Assembly: GCF_000758825.1 (NCBI RefSeq)
Contig: NZ_JRMX01000004.1
Span: forward strand, 1-61,037
Source: Arcanobacterium sp. S3PF19
Lineage (GTDB): Bacteria > Actinomycetota > Actinomycetes > Actinomycetales > Actinomycetaceae
Length of the DNA stretch: 61,037 bases
Reading direction: 5' to 3'
The translations under genes and the position numbers were made by a program. Under the pieces are notes generated by a model. That model was not told the DNA's origin and ran no database searches. It saw only the letters and a list, made by a program, of their open reading frames with translations. This document shows positions 50,787-61,037 of this stretch, piece by piece. Each line of letters starts with the position of its first letter. Position 1 is the first letter of the stretch.

Positions 50787-53620
50787 ATGAATTGTGACAG
50801 TGCCGTTAATTCTGCATTATGGGGTAAAAAGCGGGAAGCTGACGGAGCGATGCAATGGCTCCCTCTTTCCCTGCATCTTGAAGATACGGGAAACGTTATT
50901 GGGCTGCTGTGGGATCATTGGCTGAGCCGTGGCCAGCGGGAATTGATTGAATCGTCGTTAAGCAAACGGGTCGATGCGAAAAAATTATGTCAATTTCTGG
51001 GATGCGTCCATGACATCGGTAAAGCCACTCCCGTTTTTCAGTTTCGCAAATCGTTTTCAAATTCGGAAGATTTGGATATTGCCTTAAAAAATAAGTTGGC
51101 CAATGCCGGATTTACGGATATTGATGATTTTATTGCCGATACAAAAAACTGGTCGGACAGTCATCACACAATAACCGGCCAGGCTATTCTTTCCGATGCA
51201 GGCCTGCCCAAAGGAATTTGCGCAATAGTCGGTGCCCATCACGGTAAGCCTTTGGAAAGTGATCTTGTTTGTAAAAATAATGAAGATGCGTATGCCGACC
51301 ATTACCGTCAGAGCGAAACCGAGAGTGAAAACAGTAAATTATGGCGAAAAATGCAGAATGATATTTTGGTCTGGGCTTTGAAAAGGAATGGTTTTTCCAA
51401 TGCGGGAGATCTTCCCGAGATAAGCGAGCCGGCACAGGTTTTGCTGTGCGGATTAGTGATTATGGCTGATTGGATTGCAAGCAACGAACACTATTTTCCG
51501 CTTATTTCAATAGAGCGGGATTCAACGCAGGATCAGGAAACAAGGTGTGAAAACGGGTGGAAAAAGTGGCTGCGGCACGGTTCCAAAGACGTGTGGGAAT
51601 CATTGAGCTGCTATAGCACTGTTTCGCAATTGTATAAACACCGTTTTGGGTTTTCGCCAAATAATATTCAGAAGGCACTGTATGATGCGATTTCCCGGTG
51701 CAAAGAGCCCGGAATTTTTATTCTTGAGTCGGCGATGGGCTCGGGGAAAACGGAATCTGCTTTGATCGCTGCCGAGCAGCTGGCAAATGCGGCCGGAAGA
51801 AGCGGCGTGTTCTTTGGTCTTCCAACGCAGGCGACTTCCGACGGAATATTTAAGCGTGTGGAGGACTGGCTTAAAAGTGTGAACCGCGATTTTCGGGGTG
51901 AAATTGGTTTACGCCTGGTGCACGGAAAGGCCGAGCTGAACTCGGATTATGCGCATTTGCCGCGCGGAATGCAGAACATGAATGACGGCTGCGGGGGCAG
52001 TTCTGCCGATAATGACGCAAACAACAGCGGAGTAATACTCAATGATTGGTTCACCGGGCGAAAAACCGCAATGCTGGATGATTTTGTGGTTGGCACGGTA
52101 GATCAGTTTTTGCTGGCTTCGTTAAAACAAAAGCATCTTATGCTTCGTCATTTGGGTTTAAGCAAAAAAGTTGTAATTATCGACGAAGTGCATGCCTACG
52201 ATGCGTATATGAATGAATATCTTGAAGAATCGCTTATTTGGATGGCGGCTTACGGCGTTCCCGTAGTCCTGCTTTCAGCTACTTTGCCCGCGGATCGCAG
52301 AGAAGACCTCATAAAATCTTATATGCGAGGTCTGGGATTCAAATGGAAAGAATGCGATAAGTCTAATGCTGATTTTGAAACAAATGATTATCCTTTGATC
52401 ACCTACAGCGATAAAAACCGCATAAAACAGAAATCCGCCGCAAATGACGCTGCCGATAATAAATCCGTTTCCGTAAAGAAAATTGCCGATGATGCCCTGC
52501 ATGAGGGGATTGTAAATGAACTTAATTCTTTGCTGAATAACGGAGGTGTTGCCGGAATTATAGTAAACACCGTCAGAAGAGCCCGGGAAATTTACAATGC
52601 ATGCGTTAATGTGTTTGGCGATGATGAGGTTACGCTTGTTCATTCGCAGTTTATTGCCACGGACAGGGTCTTAAAGGAGCGGCAGATTCGCGCTATGGTC
52701 GGCAAAAATGCCGACAGGCCCGATCGTGCGGTAATTATTGGTACGCAGGTACTCGAACAGTCACTTGACATTGATTTTGATGTTTTGGTTACCGATCCCG
52801 CTCCCATGGATTTATTGCTTCAGCGTGCCGGCAGACTGCACAGGCATAGGATAAAACGCCCGGCCGCCTTTAAAGATCCAATTTTGTATGTGCTGGAAAC
52901 GGGCGAACGCTATGAATTTGATAAAGGCTCCGAGTCTGTTTACGGCAGATGTTTACTTATGAGAACGCAATACTTTCTGCCGGATGTTATCAGCATGCCC
53001 CTCGATATTTCCCGGTTGGTGCAAATGGTTTACGACGCTGCGCCTTTGGATTTACGCGAAGATCTGAAAGACACGTATGACCGCGCATCCAAGCAACACG
53101 ATTCGGAGAGAAATAAAAATAAAAAAAGGCCGGAACATACCGCATTAAGAATCCTGTATTGAAAATCGGCAGAAAATCCATTATGGGGCTGTTAAACAAT
53201 TCGATTACCAATGAATCCGATGAATTTGCCTGTGCCCGGGTTCGTAACAGCGGCGAATCGATAGAAGTTATTGCCGTGAAAAAAGTCGGGAACGGTTATG
53301 GAACTTTCCGTGACTGCAAAGATATTTCCCGAGATGTTGATGATGCGCAAACCGCAATGGGGCTTGCCCGGGAAACAGTAAGACTGCCGTGGATGTTTAC
53401 GGCCAACAGCGAGCGTGTTGAGGAAACCATTGCCGAATTGGAAATAATCCGCGGGCAGCGGCAATTCCAAAACTGGGATAATCAGCCTTGGCTGCGCGGC
53501 GCCCCGGTTATTGTGTTCGATGAAAATAATAGTTGCAGACTTTCGAAATATAGAGTTACATATTCTGAAAAAAGTGGTATTGTGTGTACTGAAAGTTCGG
53601 AAGAAGAGGGAGGGAGCTGA
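50787..53620 (+). CDS. cas3: Cas3 nuclease-helicase (type I-E), with a frameshift
   Basis: Cas3 is recruited by Cascade to degrade target DNA. The HD nuclease motif is GCVHDIGKATPVF (~residue 73) with GAHHGKP later; the helicase has Walker A SAMGSGKTESA (~317), VVIIDEVHAYD (~465), LLSATLP and LLQRAGRLHRH (~678). The frame opened at 50787 stops at 53162, after RNKNKKRPEHTALRILY. The C-terminal domain (IGRKSIMGLLNNSITNESDE ... WLRGAPVIVFDENN) is in the next frame and ends at 53620. The frames join at a run of seven A (53121-53127). It may be broken, rescued by slippage, or a sequencing error. A TTG at 50763 is an alternative start. Confidence 0.85.
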
Positions 53621-53623
53621 AAG

Positions 53624-55279
53624 ATGGGCAGGTTTAATTTACTCGATGAGCCTTGGATTTCCGTCATTACAGACGAAAAAGGCCACAACGAACACGTATC
53701 GATGACCGATGTTTTTAAGCATGCCTCAGAGTATAAAACGCTTGCCGGCGATATGAAAACGCAGGATTTTGCGGTGCTTCGTGTTTTGCTTGCGGTGCTT
53801 CATACCGTGTTTTCCCGCTACGACGCCGAAGGCAATCCTCGCATATTCAGTCCCGACGACGATGATGAGGATGACTTTAATGAAGAAAGTATGAATATTT
53901 GGCGCGAAGTTTGGGACGCGAAAAAGTTTCCGGATACGGTTTTTAAATATTTGGAACAGTGGCGCGGCCGTTTCTTTCTTTTTGACGGCAGGTATCCGTT
54001 CTTCCAAGTGACTGAGCAGGATATTGGCACTGAGAAGCTTGGCGGCAAATCACCCGGCGAGATATCGGGTAAGAATATAAATCGTTTAATTTCCGAAAGC
54101 AATAATAAAATTGCGATATTTTCCCCCAAAGCGGCATTTTCCCCAAAAGGCAATAATAAGTGCGTGCTTACCGAAGCGCAGTTGGCCAGATGGATTATTT
54201 CTCTGCAGGGCTATATGGGACTATCCGATAAGACGATATTTGGGACTAAAAAGTACAAAGCTTCCAAAGGCTGGCTTTTTGATCTTGGGGGTATTTATAT
54301 AGAAGGGCGCAGCGTATTCGAAACCCTGATGCTCAATTGCGCACTTGTCGGCGATAATCAGTCTCCCAAAAATCCCCAAAAACCATGCTGGGAGTATTCG
54401 GGAACGGAAAATATCGAAAATTCATTTTCCGATACGTTCATCGATAATATCGCGCAGCTTTATACCCGTTGGAGCAGGGCAATATATGTGAATCCGGATT
54501 TGGACTGCGATAAGGAAGCAGCCGTTTCCGTTGTGAAACTTCCCGACATCGATCATAAAAATGCTTTTATCGAACCGATGACGGTATGGCAGTACAACAG
54601 GAGCGGGGAAAACAAAGACTCTTATACGCCGAGGAAACACAAACCGGAAAAATCAATGTGGAGATCGTTCGGACTTCTTACATTGCGGGAATTGAGTGAC
54701 GGAAGCAGAAATCACAAACCGGGAATTATGGAATGGCTGGACAGAATTGGTGATGCCGTTGCCGGTTCCTCTGTTTCATTGCAGGCCGTAAGTATGAAAG
54801 ATGACGGTAATGCTACGTCCTGGGTTCCTGCCGATGAAATATGCGATACTCTGCACATTGATGAGATTGTGGTAACCGATAATGCCGCCGGCGGGTGGGT
54901 ATACAGAATTAACAAAGAAGTTGAGCTTACAGGGAAAGCCGTTGGATCTGTTTACGGGAAATTTCTTCGGGATATATGCGAAATACGCAATATCGACAAA
55001 GACCAATATGCCGCTAAGCGTATCAGCCGCGTTTATTTTCTGGTTGATCAGCCGTTTAAAGAATGGTTGGCGAATATCGGACCGGAAGATTCAAAGAACG
55101 AGCGCTGCGGCCAATGGAGAAACGTGTTGCGCGGCATACTCACAGACGAGGCGGAAAATGTGCTAAGAAATGCCACGTTGCGTGATTTCACGGGCAGGGC
55201 TGCCGAAGAAACCGGAAAAAATATAGTTACGGCTTACAACACTTTTATTCATTATTTAAACAAATTAACGGAAAAGTAG
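53624..55279 (+). CDS. casA: Cascade large subunit Cse1 (Cas8e)
   Basis: A 551-residue protein starting RFNLLDEPWISVITDEKGHN, the family's hallmark, and containing the usual central domain and C-terminal helical bundle (TGRAAEETGKNIVTAYNTFI). It recognises the PAM and recruits Cas3. It begins 4 bases after the Cas3 C-terminal frame, behind GGGAGGGAG, which supports Cas3's C-terminus being translated or recently so. Confidence 0.93.
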   Translation: MGRFNLLDEPWISVITDEKGHNEHVSMTDVFKHASEYKTLAGDMKTQDFAVLRVLLAVLHTVFSRYDAEGNPRIFSPDDDDEDDFNEESMNIWREVWDAKKFPDTVFKYLEQWRGRFFLFDGRYPFFQVTEQDIGTEKLGGKSPGEISGKNINRLISESNNKIAIFSPKAAFSPKGNNKCVLTEAQLARWIISLQGYMGLSDKTIFGTKKYKASKGWLFDLGGIYIEGRSVFETLMLNCALVGDNQSPKNPQKPCWEYSGTENIENSFSDTFIDNIAQLYTRWSRAIYVNPDLDCDKEAAVSVVKLPDIDHKNAFIEPMTVWQYNRSGENKDSYTPRKHKPEKSMWRSFGLLTLRELSDGSRNHKPGIMEWLDRIGDAVAGSSVSLQAVSMKDDGNATSWVPADEICDTLHIDEIVVTDNAAGGWVYRINKEVELTGKAVGSVYGKFLRDICEIRNIDKDQYAAKRISRVYFLVDQPFKEWLANIGPEDSKNERCGQWRNVLRGILTDEAENVLRNATLRDFTGRAAEETGKNIVTAYNTFIHYLNKLTEK

Positions 55280-55302
55280 AAAAGGCGGGAAAGGAGGATA
55301 TT

Positions 55303-55914
55303 ATGGCGAAAAATCAAAGCAAATCTGCCGAAGTGTCAAATGCCGTAGGTAAAATTATCAGGCAGTTTACGCAGATTGCGGATACTTCGGCCTACAGAGC
55401 CGTGCTTGCCCAATTGCGGCATACGATCGGCAGGCCATTAAGCCAGTCTGTGGAAATATGGCCGTGGGTGCTAAGCAATGTGCCGGAAAGCTTTATCGGC
55501 AAATATGGCGAGGTGAGCTTTCAACTGCGGGCCGTTATAAACACTTTGCAGATATACGCATTGTATGAGCAGGGTGGCGCGGAAAAAGCAGGAAATAAAG
55601 ATTCGAAGGAATCCGGAAAATCCGAAGATCAAAAATCCTACGGCAATATGGGAACGGCTTTAAGGGTGCTGCGGGCCGATGAGGGTGTGCGCGGAGCTAT
55701 GGACAGACGCTTTGGCGTTATGCTTACCGCAAACGATTATGAGAGCTTCTACTACTACCTTCGCCGGCTGGTTACATTGCTGAAAAGCAGAACGAAGGAA
55801 AACCGGCAGGCTATTGATTACATCCGGTTGGCCCGCGATTTGTATTTGCTTCAGCTTGAAGACCCGGAAAAAGTAAGACTTTCCTGGGCCCGGGAATATT
55901 ATCGCTTCGGCTGA
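55303..55914 (+). CDS. casB: Cascade small subunit Cse2 (Cas11e)
   Basis: A 203-residue helical protein (AYRAVLAQLRHTIGRPLSQS ... FYYYLRRLVTLLKSRTKENR) of the Cse2 family, two copies of which stabilise the R-loop. The middle holds a Lys/Ser/Glu-rich insert (GNKDSKESGKSEDQKS). AAAGGAGG precedes the ATG, 24 bases after casA. Confidence 0.9.
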   Translation: MAKNQSKSAEVSNAVGKIIRQFTQIADTSAYRAVLAQLRHTIGRPLSQSVEIWPWVLSNVPESFIGKYGEVSFQLRAVINTLQIYALYEQGGAEKAGNKDSKESGKSEDQKSYGNMGTALRVLRADEGVRGAMDRRFGVMLTANDYESFYYYLRRLVTLLKSRTKENRQAIDYIRLARDLYLLQLEDPEKVRLSWAREYYRFG

Positions 55915-55971
55915 CAGACGCGCTTTTATAAAACAGACAACAGAAATATAAATTCGGAAAGGTTTACGACA

Positions 55972-57048
55972 ATGAATACCCGTTTATTTTTGGACATTCA
56001 GGCAATCCAAACGGTTCCGCCATGCAATATGAACCGCGATGACGCCGGCAGCCCGAAAACGGCACAATACGGCGGTGCGACCAGAACCAGAGTAAGCTCT
56101 CAATGCTGGAAACACTCAATGCGCGAATATTTCAAAGAGCACGGCAGTGACTCGAATGTAGGCATACGAAGCAAAAATATTGTTAAGTATGTTGCGGATA
56201 AAATTATTGCTTTAAAACCTGAATTATCTGAACAGGAAGCACTGGATTTATCAAATAAAGCGTTAAATAATGCCGGCGTCAAAACCGGTAACGATAAACT
56301 TCACACACTGAAAGCTTTATTCTTTTTGGGGGAAACCCAGGCGAATGCTTTGGCTCAGGCGGCAGTCGGCAACGTTACCGACAGGAAACGGCTGCAGGAA
56401 ATTTTAAAGGCCAATCCGGCCGTTGATATTGCGTTATTCGGCCGTATGCTGGCAGATGACCCCTCCCTTAACGAAGACGCTTCTTCGCAGGTCGCCCATG
56501 CAATTTCCACTCACGCTGTGCGCGCTGAATTTGATTACTATACGGCTATTGACGATTTATCCGAAGAAGACAATGCCGGGGCCGGAATGCTGGGCACAAT
56601 CGAATATAATTCCTCAACGCTTTACCGCTATGCGAACGTGGCAATACACGAGTTTGTTCATCAGCTGAATGATGACAGGGAATCGGCAATTAATGCCCTC
56701 AGGCTTTTTATTGAAGCTTTCGCCAATGCCATGCCTGCCGGGAAAGCAAATACTTTTGCCAACCAAACATTACCGCAGATGCTGGCAGTGACTTTAAGGG
56801 ACGACAGACCGGTGAACCTGGTGAGCGCATTTGAAGATCCGGTGAAATCCGGGGACGGATATGTTTCAAAATCGATCGCGAAACTTTCCCGGGAATATGA
56901 AAAAGTTCAAAAATTCGTTCATAGGCCCCTTGCGTCATTCTATGTAACAACGGATTCTTCGGACGGGCAGCTCAAATTGGGAACGGAAGAGCAGAATATG
57001 CAGAAATTATTGGACGATTTTTCCGCCAAAGTATCCGAACTGCTTTAA
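55972..57048 (+). CDS. casC: Cascade backbone subunit Cas7e (Cse4)
   Basis: A 358-residue protein starting TRLFLDIQAIQTVPPCNMNR with GATRTRVSSQCWKHSMREYF, both diagnostic of Cas7e; six copies coat the crRNA. GGAAAGG precedes the ATG. It is full length for the family. Confidence 0.93.
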   Translation: MNTRLFLDIQAIQTVPPCNMNRDDAGSPKTAQYGGATRTRVSSQCWKHSMREYFKEHGSDSNVGIRSKNIVKYVADKIIALKPELSEQEALDLSNKALNNAGVKTGNDKLHTLKALFFLGETQANALAQAAVGNVTDRKRLQEILKANPAVDIALFGRMLADDPSLNEDASSQVAHAISTHAVRAEFDYYTAIDDLSEEDNAGAGMLGTIEYNSSTLYRYANVAIHEFVHQLNDDRESAINALRLFIEAFANAMPAGKANTFANQTLPQMLAVTLRDDRPVNLVSAFEDPVKSGDGYVSKSIAKLSREYEKVQKFVHRPLASFYVTTDSSDGQLKLGTEEQNMQKLLDDFSAKVSELL

Positions 57049-57110
57049 GTAAATTACTTAATAAATAATGCTTATGGGCCAATGTTCGGTGTTTGACAGT
57101 TAGGAAGCTT

Positions 57111-57974
57111 ATGAAAAGTTTGTTATTGAAGTTTTCCGGACCGTTGCAGTCATGGGGTACAGATTCACATTTTGAGACTCGGCACACAGATTACCATCCT
57201 TCGAAAAGTGCGGTAATAGGCATGATTGCCGCGGCTTTGGGATACAGAAGAAGCGCCGATTGCGACGAAAAGATTGCAGAGCTTAATGATTTGGATTTTG
57301 CGGTACGAATCGACCGGCAGGGAAATTTGCTCAGAGATTATCATATCGCGGCAAAATACAAACCTAATGGCGATTTTGAAAGAAATTACGTTACCAACCG
57401 TTATTACCTCGAAGACGCCATATTTCTTGTTGCAATAGGTTCGGCCAACGGGCAATTCATTGACGGTATCAACGATGCTTTGCGCTCTCCGTATTTTCAA
57501 TCCTGCTTAGGCAGAAGATCGCTGCCTCCTACAGCCGACTTTATTCTGGGCACACAAGACTGCGGAGTGCTTCAGGCATTGTTGACTCATGAGTGGCTTG
57601 CGGGAAAAACCGGGAAAAATCGGATTAAGATTTCCAAATTATCCGGGATATCCGAATCTTTCGGCAAATCGGACAACGGAAAATTTGTATCTTTATATGC
57701 CGATTCGGATTTAGTGGATAAAATTGCGGGCAAATTGGGTAAGGAATATAAAATTCAGTCAGCGGTGCGCAGGCTGCGTAAGGATTACGTTAATTCTTTC
57801 TCAAACGCAGAGAGAAAATTCGGATTCCGTTACGAGTCGAAAATAGAAATACCCATTGACAAAATTTTTCGCGGCAATTCGGATTCGGAAAGTATTTCGT
57901 CAGACAGCAAGCAGGTAAAATCTGCCGGAGATTTTAATGCCGAGCATGATGCATTTTCCGGATTGGAGGCATAG
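57111..57974 (+). CDS. casD: Cascade subunit Cas5e
   Basis: A 287-residue protein with the Cas5e N-terminus (KSLLLKFSGPLQSWGTDSHF) and HPSKSAVIGMIAAALGYRRS-like second motif. It caps the crRNA 5' handle. The ATG at 57111 follows TTAGGAAG. The C-terminal ~40 residues are Ser/Asp-rich and extend beyond the usual family length. It abuts cas6e with no gap. Confidence 0.9.
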   Translation: MKSLLLKFSGPLQSWGTDSHFETRHTDYHPSKSAVIGMIAAALGYRRSADCDEKIAELNDLDFAVRIDRQGNLLRDYHIAAKYKPNGDFERNYVTNRYYLEDAIFLVAIGSANGQFIDGINDALRSPYFQSCLGRRSLPPTADFILGTQDCGVLQALLTHEWLAGKTGKNRIKISKLSGISESFGKSDNGKFVSLYADSDLVDKIAGKLGKEYKIQSAVRRLRKDYVNSFSNAERKFGFRYESKIEIPIDKIFRGNSDSESISSDSKQVKSAGDFNAEHDAFSGLEA

Positions 57975-58619
57975 ATGTCTTACTTAAGCAGAGTTGAAAT
58001 TGATTATAAAAAACCCAAATCGCAGATAGATCTTAAATCGGTGGGGGCTTTCCACAATTGGGTGGAGCAGAGTTTTCCGGAAGAATGGGAAAATCGCGAA
58101 AGAAGCCGAAAGCTATGGAGAGTTGATGTTTTGCGGGGAAAACATTATCTGCTTATAGTAAGCGACTCGACACCGGATTTGCGGCGTCTGGAGACGTACG
58201 GTGTTGCCGGAACGGCGTCGGCCAAGAATTATGATAAATTTTTAAATTCGCTGAGAAATGGCATGAGAATGCAATTTAGGGTGACTCTTAACCCGGTTGT
58301 TTCCATTTCCGACACTCCTGACGCCCGTACTTCCAGAGGCAGGGTGGTGCCGCACGTTACTTATGCTCAGCAGATGAATTTTTTGCTTGACCGTGCGCAA
58401 AAATTAGGCTTTTCACTGAATGAAAACGAATTCACCGTCATTGAGCGCGGATACAGCCTGTTTATGAAATCCGTAAAACCCATTCGCTTAAGTAAAGCCG
58501 TTTACCAAGGCATTTTAACAATTAGCGACGCGGACGTGATGCGCAAAACATTGGTTGAAGGTATCGGAAAAAAGAAAGCGTATGGTTTTGGCATGATGAC
58601 TGTGATCCCGTTGGGATAA
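57975..58619 (+). CDS. casE: CRISPR RNA endonuclease Cas6e (Cse3)
   Basis: A 214-residue protein starting YLSRVEIDYKKPKSQIDLKS and ending with the Gly-rich RNA-binding loop GIGKKKAYGFGMMTVIPLG. The candidate catalytic His is in LKSVGAFHNWVEQSF. It cuts the repeats to make crRNAs and would process both the main array and the mini-array. Confidence 0.92.
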   Translation: MSYLSRVEIDYKKPKSQIDLKSVGAFHNWVEQSFPEEWENRERSRKLWRVDVLRGKHYLLIVSDSTPDLRRLETYGVAGTASAKNYDKFLNSLRNGMRMQFRVTLNPVVSISDTPDARTSRGRVVPHVTYAQQMNFLLDRAQKLGFSLNENEFTVIERGYSLFMKSVKPIRLSKAVYQGILTISDADVMRKTLVEGIGKKKAYGFGMMTVIPLG

Positions 58620-58624
58620 CTTAA

Positions 58625-59602
<978 letters not shown>

Positions 59603-59603
59603 C

Positions 59604-60698
59604 ATGCCTTTAACCGTAATCACAATGACGAACTGCACACCGTCGCTTCGCGGTGATTTAACTAAATGGATGCAGGAAATTGCCACCGGCGTTTACGTTG
59701 GCAATTTCAACGGCAGAGTTCGGGAAGAATTGTGGAAGCGTATAGAAGACAGTGCGGGGAACGGTGCCGTAACGATGAGTTTTGCTTCCGGAAATGAAAT
59801 CGGATACGACTTTAAGACTATTCATTCCCGGCGGGAAGTAGTTTATTTGGACGGGCTGCCTTTGGTTCGTATTCCTTCGGCTGATACGGACAATATTAAA
59901 CACGGATTTATCAATGCCGCACATTTTCACAACGCAGGTAAATTTTCAAATGTCCGGCATAAAAGAAATATTAATATTTCTCCCGATGCAACCGAAAATA
60001 ATTTTTCTAATGAAAATGCCGGTTCCCTAAGCTGCGCCAATACTTCGCGGCCTGCAAGATCGGCTGCAAATAGCGAAGAAATAACCCGCAGCGACTGCCG
60101 GAAAGATCATATCGGTAAAATAAATAAAAATTTTGTTGTAATAGATTTTGAAACCACAGGTTTAGACAGCAAAGAAAACAAGATTATTGAGATCGGCGCC
60201 GTTAAGTTTACCGATGGAAAAATTGAGGAATTTCAAACGCTAATTAACGTTAATTGCGCTAAAGACGCCGCTAGCGCGGATGTCGGTATCGGGAAAAATT
60301 ATTCTGTAACGAAGAATATTACCCAAATGACCGGTATCACGAATGAAATGTTGGATTTATACGGCGTTGGGCTGTCGGACGCTCTGCCTGATTTTTTGAA
60401 TTTTACAGGTAGCCTACCGATAGTTGGGTATAACGTATTTTTTGACCTGGCTTTTTTGAAAGCTGCCATATTATCGGCAGATATGCAGGCTGACTGTAGT
60501 ATTATTTCCAATAATGCTGTTTTTGACGTAATGCGTTTTGTAAAAAAGGATAAAATGTTTTTGCGGGATTATAAGTTGGAAACTGTTCTGCGCGAGTATG
60601 GCATTGCCGAACCGGTTTTGCACCGGGCTCTGCCGGATGCCAGATTGACTTCCCGCCTTGTGCTTAAAATAAGGAGGTTATTAAATTTAATCCCTTAG
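59604..60698 (+). CDS. cas2: Cas2e fused to a DEDDh exonuclease
   Basis: A 364-residue fusion, about four times the length of plain Cas2e. Residues 1-~95 are Cas2e (LTVITMTNCTPSLRGDLTKW, YVGNFNGRVREELWKRI). A variable linker of ~75 residues follows. Residues ~173-364 are a DnaQ-like nuclease: FVVIDFETTGLDSKENKIIE, IVGYNVFFDLAFLKA and HRALPDARLTSRLV supply D-E-D-H-D. Such fusions are known in several I-E loci and trim prespacer 3' ends before integration. All catalytic residues are kept. The stop lies 101 bases before the array. Confidence 0.92.
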   Translation: MPLTVITMTNCTPSLRGDLTKWMQEIATGVYVGNFNGRVREELWKRIEDSAGNGAVTMSFASGNEIGYDFKTIHSRREVVYLDGLPLVRIPSADTDNIKHGFINAAHFHNAGKFSNVRHKRNINISPDATENNFSNENAGSLSCANTSRPARSAANSEEITRSDCRKDHIGKINKNFVVIDFETTGLDSKENKIIEIGAVKFTDGKIEEFQTLINVNCAKDAASADVGIGKNYSVTKNITQMTGITNEMLDLYGVGLSDALPDFLNFTGSLPIVGYNVFFDLAFLKAAILSADMQADCSIISNNAVFDVMRFVKKDKMFLRDYKLETVLREYGIAEPVLHRALPDARLTSRLVLKIRRLLNLIP

Positions 60699-60799
60699 AT
60701 GTATAATTTTTTATTGTTTACCGCAGGGGATGTTTTGAAAGTAAATGAAATTTGACTGTTTCTTTCATGGAAATGGTTATTTTATTGGGGTTTTCAAGT
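60699..60799 (+). promoter_or_regulatory. CRISPR leader
   Basis: An A/T-rich 101-base stretch between cas2 and the first repeat, the expected site of the array promoter and of new spacer insertion. It contains GTAAATGAAATTTGACTG and TGGTTATTTTATTG. No clear -10/-35 pair stands out. Confidence 0.65.
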
Positions 60800-61037
60800 G
60801 TCTTTCCCGCATACGCGGGGGTGATCCCTGGGGCCAACAGCGCAGGGCCCTCGCACAGGCGTCTTTCCCGCATACGCGGGGGTGATCCCGAGACAACACT
60901 GCAATGGCGTGTACGCACCAAGTCTTTCCCGCATACGCGGGGGTGATCCCAATAGTTATATGGCAAGAGGAGAACTGAAAGTGTCTTTCCCGCATACGCG
61001 GGGGTGATCCCGGTGTTGAATGGGGCGATGCGTGCAT
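60800..61037 (+). CRISPR. Type I-E CRISPR array, continues past the window
   Basis: Four identical 29-base repeats at 60800, 60861, 60922 and 60983, beginning GTCTTTCCCGC and ending GCGGGGGTGATCCC, with the stem CCCGC/GCGGG. Three complete spacers of 32 bases (60829-60860, 60890-60921, 60951-60982) and a fourth cut off by the window end. Orientation is that of the cas genes. I could not match any spacer to the window by eye. Confidence 0.97.

Noticed and set aside
60829-61037. Self-targeting spacers in the array
   Set aside because: No spacer match to the window was visible by eye; a genome search would be needed to decide.

Overview
The window is a stretch of actinobacterial chromosome of moderate G+C, most like a host-associated member of the Actinomycetaceae and relatives (genus not resolved). 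The left 17 kb carries the conserved actinobacterial block of DUF4192, primary sigma factor, DUF7455, topoisomerase subunit B, GNAT proteins, topoisomerase subunit A, phosphodiesterase, thymidine kinase, SepH, DUF4193, DUF3710, DUF3159 and a TRAM-domain RNA methyltransferase. DUF3093, dUTPase, the OB-fold protein and the TrkA genes, usual in this block, are absent. I saw no rRNA, tRNA or intact insertion sequence.

17.1-33.4 kb is an accessory region built at the 3' end of the methyltransferase gene. The last ~12 codons of that gene recur, progressively decayed, at about 17.1, 18.5, 24.2, 30.15 and 32.5 kb, and the first three copies are followed by a shared ~200-bp block. I read this as serial integration of elements into one attachment site, each displacing the older 3' end. 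The serine recombinases that remain are broken. The slots hold: (A) a small membrane protein and a recombinase tail; (B) an inverted duplication of a probable HsdR tail, a CBASS-like pair (CD-NTase plus SLATT 2TM effector), an AlbA_2/ATPase regulator, a deleted Fic gene and two zinc-ribbon proteins; (C) an ABC-F ribosome-protection gene with a leader peptide, a broken recombinase, an XRE/ImmA pair, an EndoU-like toxin with a duplicated immunity-like gene, and DUF4417; (D) an XRE/PH-like regulator, a lipoprotein and a hypothetical; then another membrane XRE protein.

33.8-48.4 kb holds two diverged copies, in opposite orientation, of an ECF importer (S, T and fused A-A' subunits) combined with ABC half-transporters. 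Copy 1 has a TetR gene with a clear promoter/operator and two ABC genes. Copy 2 has one ABC gene, frameshifted in a 5-nt homopolymer. Between them are short, poorly recognised genes.

48.5-50.2 kb encodes a sortase-anchored surface protein with a G10 tract just after its signal peptide and four 30-bp repeats before its anchor, a strong phase-variation candidate.

50.5-61.0 kb is a type I-E CRISPR-Cas locus: cas3 (split by a frameshift at an A7 run), cse1, cse2, cas7, cas5, cas6e, cas1, a cas2-DEDDh exonuclease fusion, and an array with four repeats inside the window. Upstream of cas3 lies what may be the most interesting signal: a two-repeat mini-array with its own promoter-like sequence, a 21-nt spacer, and degenerate repeats that keep exactly the parts a mature crRNA would need. 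It resembles the Cas-regulating (CreR-type) or antitoxin (CreA-type) guides known from other CRISPR systems.
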